Assembly (NCBI GenBank): GCA_031265595.1
Contig: JAISCM010000079.1
Span: 1-7,061, forward strand
Direction: 5' to 3'
Length of the DNA: 7,061 nt
Origin: Tannerellaceae bacterium
Lineage (GTDB): Bacteria > Bacteroidota > Bacteroidia > Bacteroidales > Tannerellaceae
This document shows, in pieces, positions 6,981-7,061 of the stretch. Position 1 is the first letter of the stretch. The number at the start of each line of letters is the position of its first letter. A program made the translations under genes and the position numbers. Below the pieces are notes generated by a model, which had not been told where the DNA came from, did no database searches, and saw nothing but the letters and a program-made list of their open reading frames with translations.

Positions 6981-7015
6981 TTTTTCTGTCTCTTAAAGAG
7001 AGATAGACAGAAAAA
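6981..7015. repeat. Inverted repeat with perfect 11-bp arms
   Basis: TTTTTCTGTCT (6981-6991) is the exact reverse complement of AGACAGAAAAA (7005-7015), with 13 bp between. A second, overlapping palindrome, TCTCTT-A-AAGAGA, spans 6989-7001. The T-run is on the 5' side and the A-run on the 3' side on both strands, the reverse of an intrinsic terminator, so I do not call it one. If transcription starts at the adjacent minus-strand promoter-like element, this hairpin would lie near the 5' end of the RNA. Confidence 0.7.
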
Positions 7016-7031
7016 CACGTATTTTCTCCTG

Positions 7032-7039
7032 CAAACATA
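7032..7039 (-). promoter_or_regulatory. Candidate Bacteroidetes -7 promoter element, minus strand
   Basis: The minus strand reads TATGTTTG here, an exact TAnnTTTG match, followed by CAGGAG, where a start site would be expected. The window ends 22 bp upstream, so the -33 element would sit at or beyond the edge and cannot be judged; the TTTG at 7054-7051 is too close (11 bp). The direction points towards the outer-membrane protein gene, about 560 bp away. It would thus give a long leader or a separate small RNA, unless the match is by chance. Confidence 0.42.
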
Positions 7040-7061
7040 CGATATTTTTCCAAATCACCTC

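Larger units (their letters stand above)
6473..7061. other. Gene-free stretch of 589 bp upstream of the outer-membrane protein gene
   Basis: No open frame longer than about 30 codons with any recognisable motif was found on either strand. The composition is AT-rich compared with the flanking genes, apart from two GC-rich repeats. Within it I see a partial C-rich repeat (6580-6592), a palindrome array (6721-6804), a long inverted repeat (6981-7015) and a minus-strand promoter-like element (7032-7039). Immediately upstream of the ATG at 6472 (minus strand) there is only a poor -7 match: CGAATTTG at 6514-6507. I recognise no riboswitch, tRNA or transposase remnant. The gene to the right lies outside the window. 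Confidence 0.7.

Noticed and set aside
6981..7015. Intrinsic terminator
   Set aside because: The stem is flanked by Ts on the 5' side and As on the 3' side on both strands, so neither transcript would have a U-tract after the hairpin.
6473..7031. A possible cobalamin riboswitch in the long leader of the outer-membrane gene
   Set aside because: I looked for a B12-box-like core (GCCACTG and AGYCMGGA-type blocks) on the minus strand and saw none. A covariance-model scan would be decisive but could not be run.

Overview
The window looks like a Bacteroidales chromosome (a Bacteroides- or Parabacteroides-like gut anaerobe is my best guess). The reasons are an outer-membrane beta-barrel protein with a carboxypeptidase-like regulatory domain, two promoter-like TAnnTTTG elements of the Bacteroidetes type, AT-rich rather than Shine-Dalgarno start regions, and a C-rich/G-rich dispersed repeat of a kind I associate with Bacteroidetes. 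The species cannot be fixed from the sequence alone.

Layout: positions 1-204 (+) hold the 3' end of a sugar-phosphate nucleotidyltransferase whose last codons are made of a C-rich/G-rich repeat. The convergent gap 205-280 carries three exact 23-bp-period copies of a 17-bp imperfect palindrome. From 3543 down to 281, all on the minus strand, is a compact four-gene cobalamin cluster transcribed cbiB-cobU-cobT-cobS. Its junctions are ATGA, ATGA and a 1-bp gap. Upstream of it (3617-6472, minus) lies a 951-residue outer-membrane beta-barrel protein with a signal peptide, a carboxypeptidase-regulatory-like domain, a plug-like region, a nine-glycine stretch and a Gly-Pro-Arg tail. Positions 6473-7061 contain no convincing gene. 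This stretch holds a four-unit array of 18-bp palindromes at exact 22-bp period, a partial copy of the C-rich repeat, a long AT-rich inverted repeat and a minus-strand promoter-like element.

How the genes work together: CbiB attaches aminopropanol (or its phosphate) to the corrinoid, CobU activates the product with GTP, CobT makes alpha-ribazole phosphate from the lower-ligand base, and CobS joins the two halves in the membrane. This is the nucleotide-loop assembly branch, which serves both de novo synthesis and cobinamide salvage. The alpha-ribazole phosphatase (CobC) is not in the window. The outer-membrane protein is on the same strand but has no demonstrable link to B12, and no cobalamin riboswitch was recognised.

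The cobalamin genes themselves are ordinary. The most unusual parts are the two non-coding ends, each with a tandem array of short palindromes, and the repeat-derived C-terminus of the nucleotidyltransferase. I found no clear previously undescribed multi-gene system.
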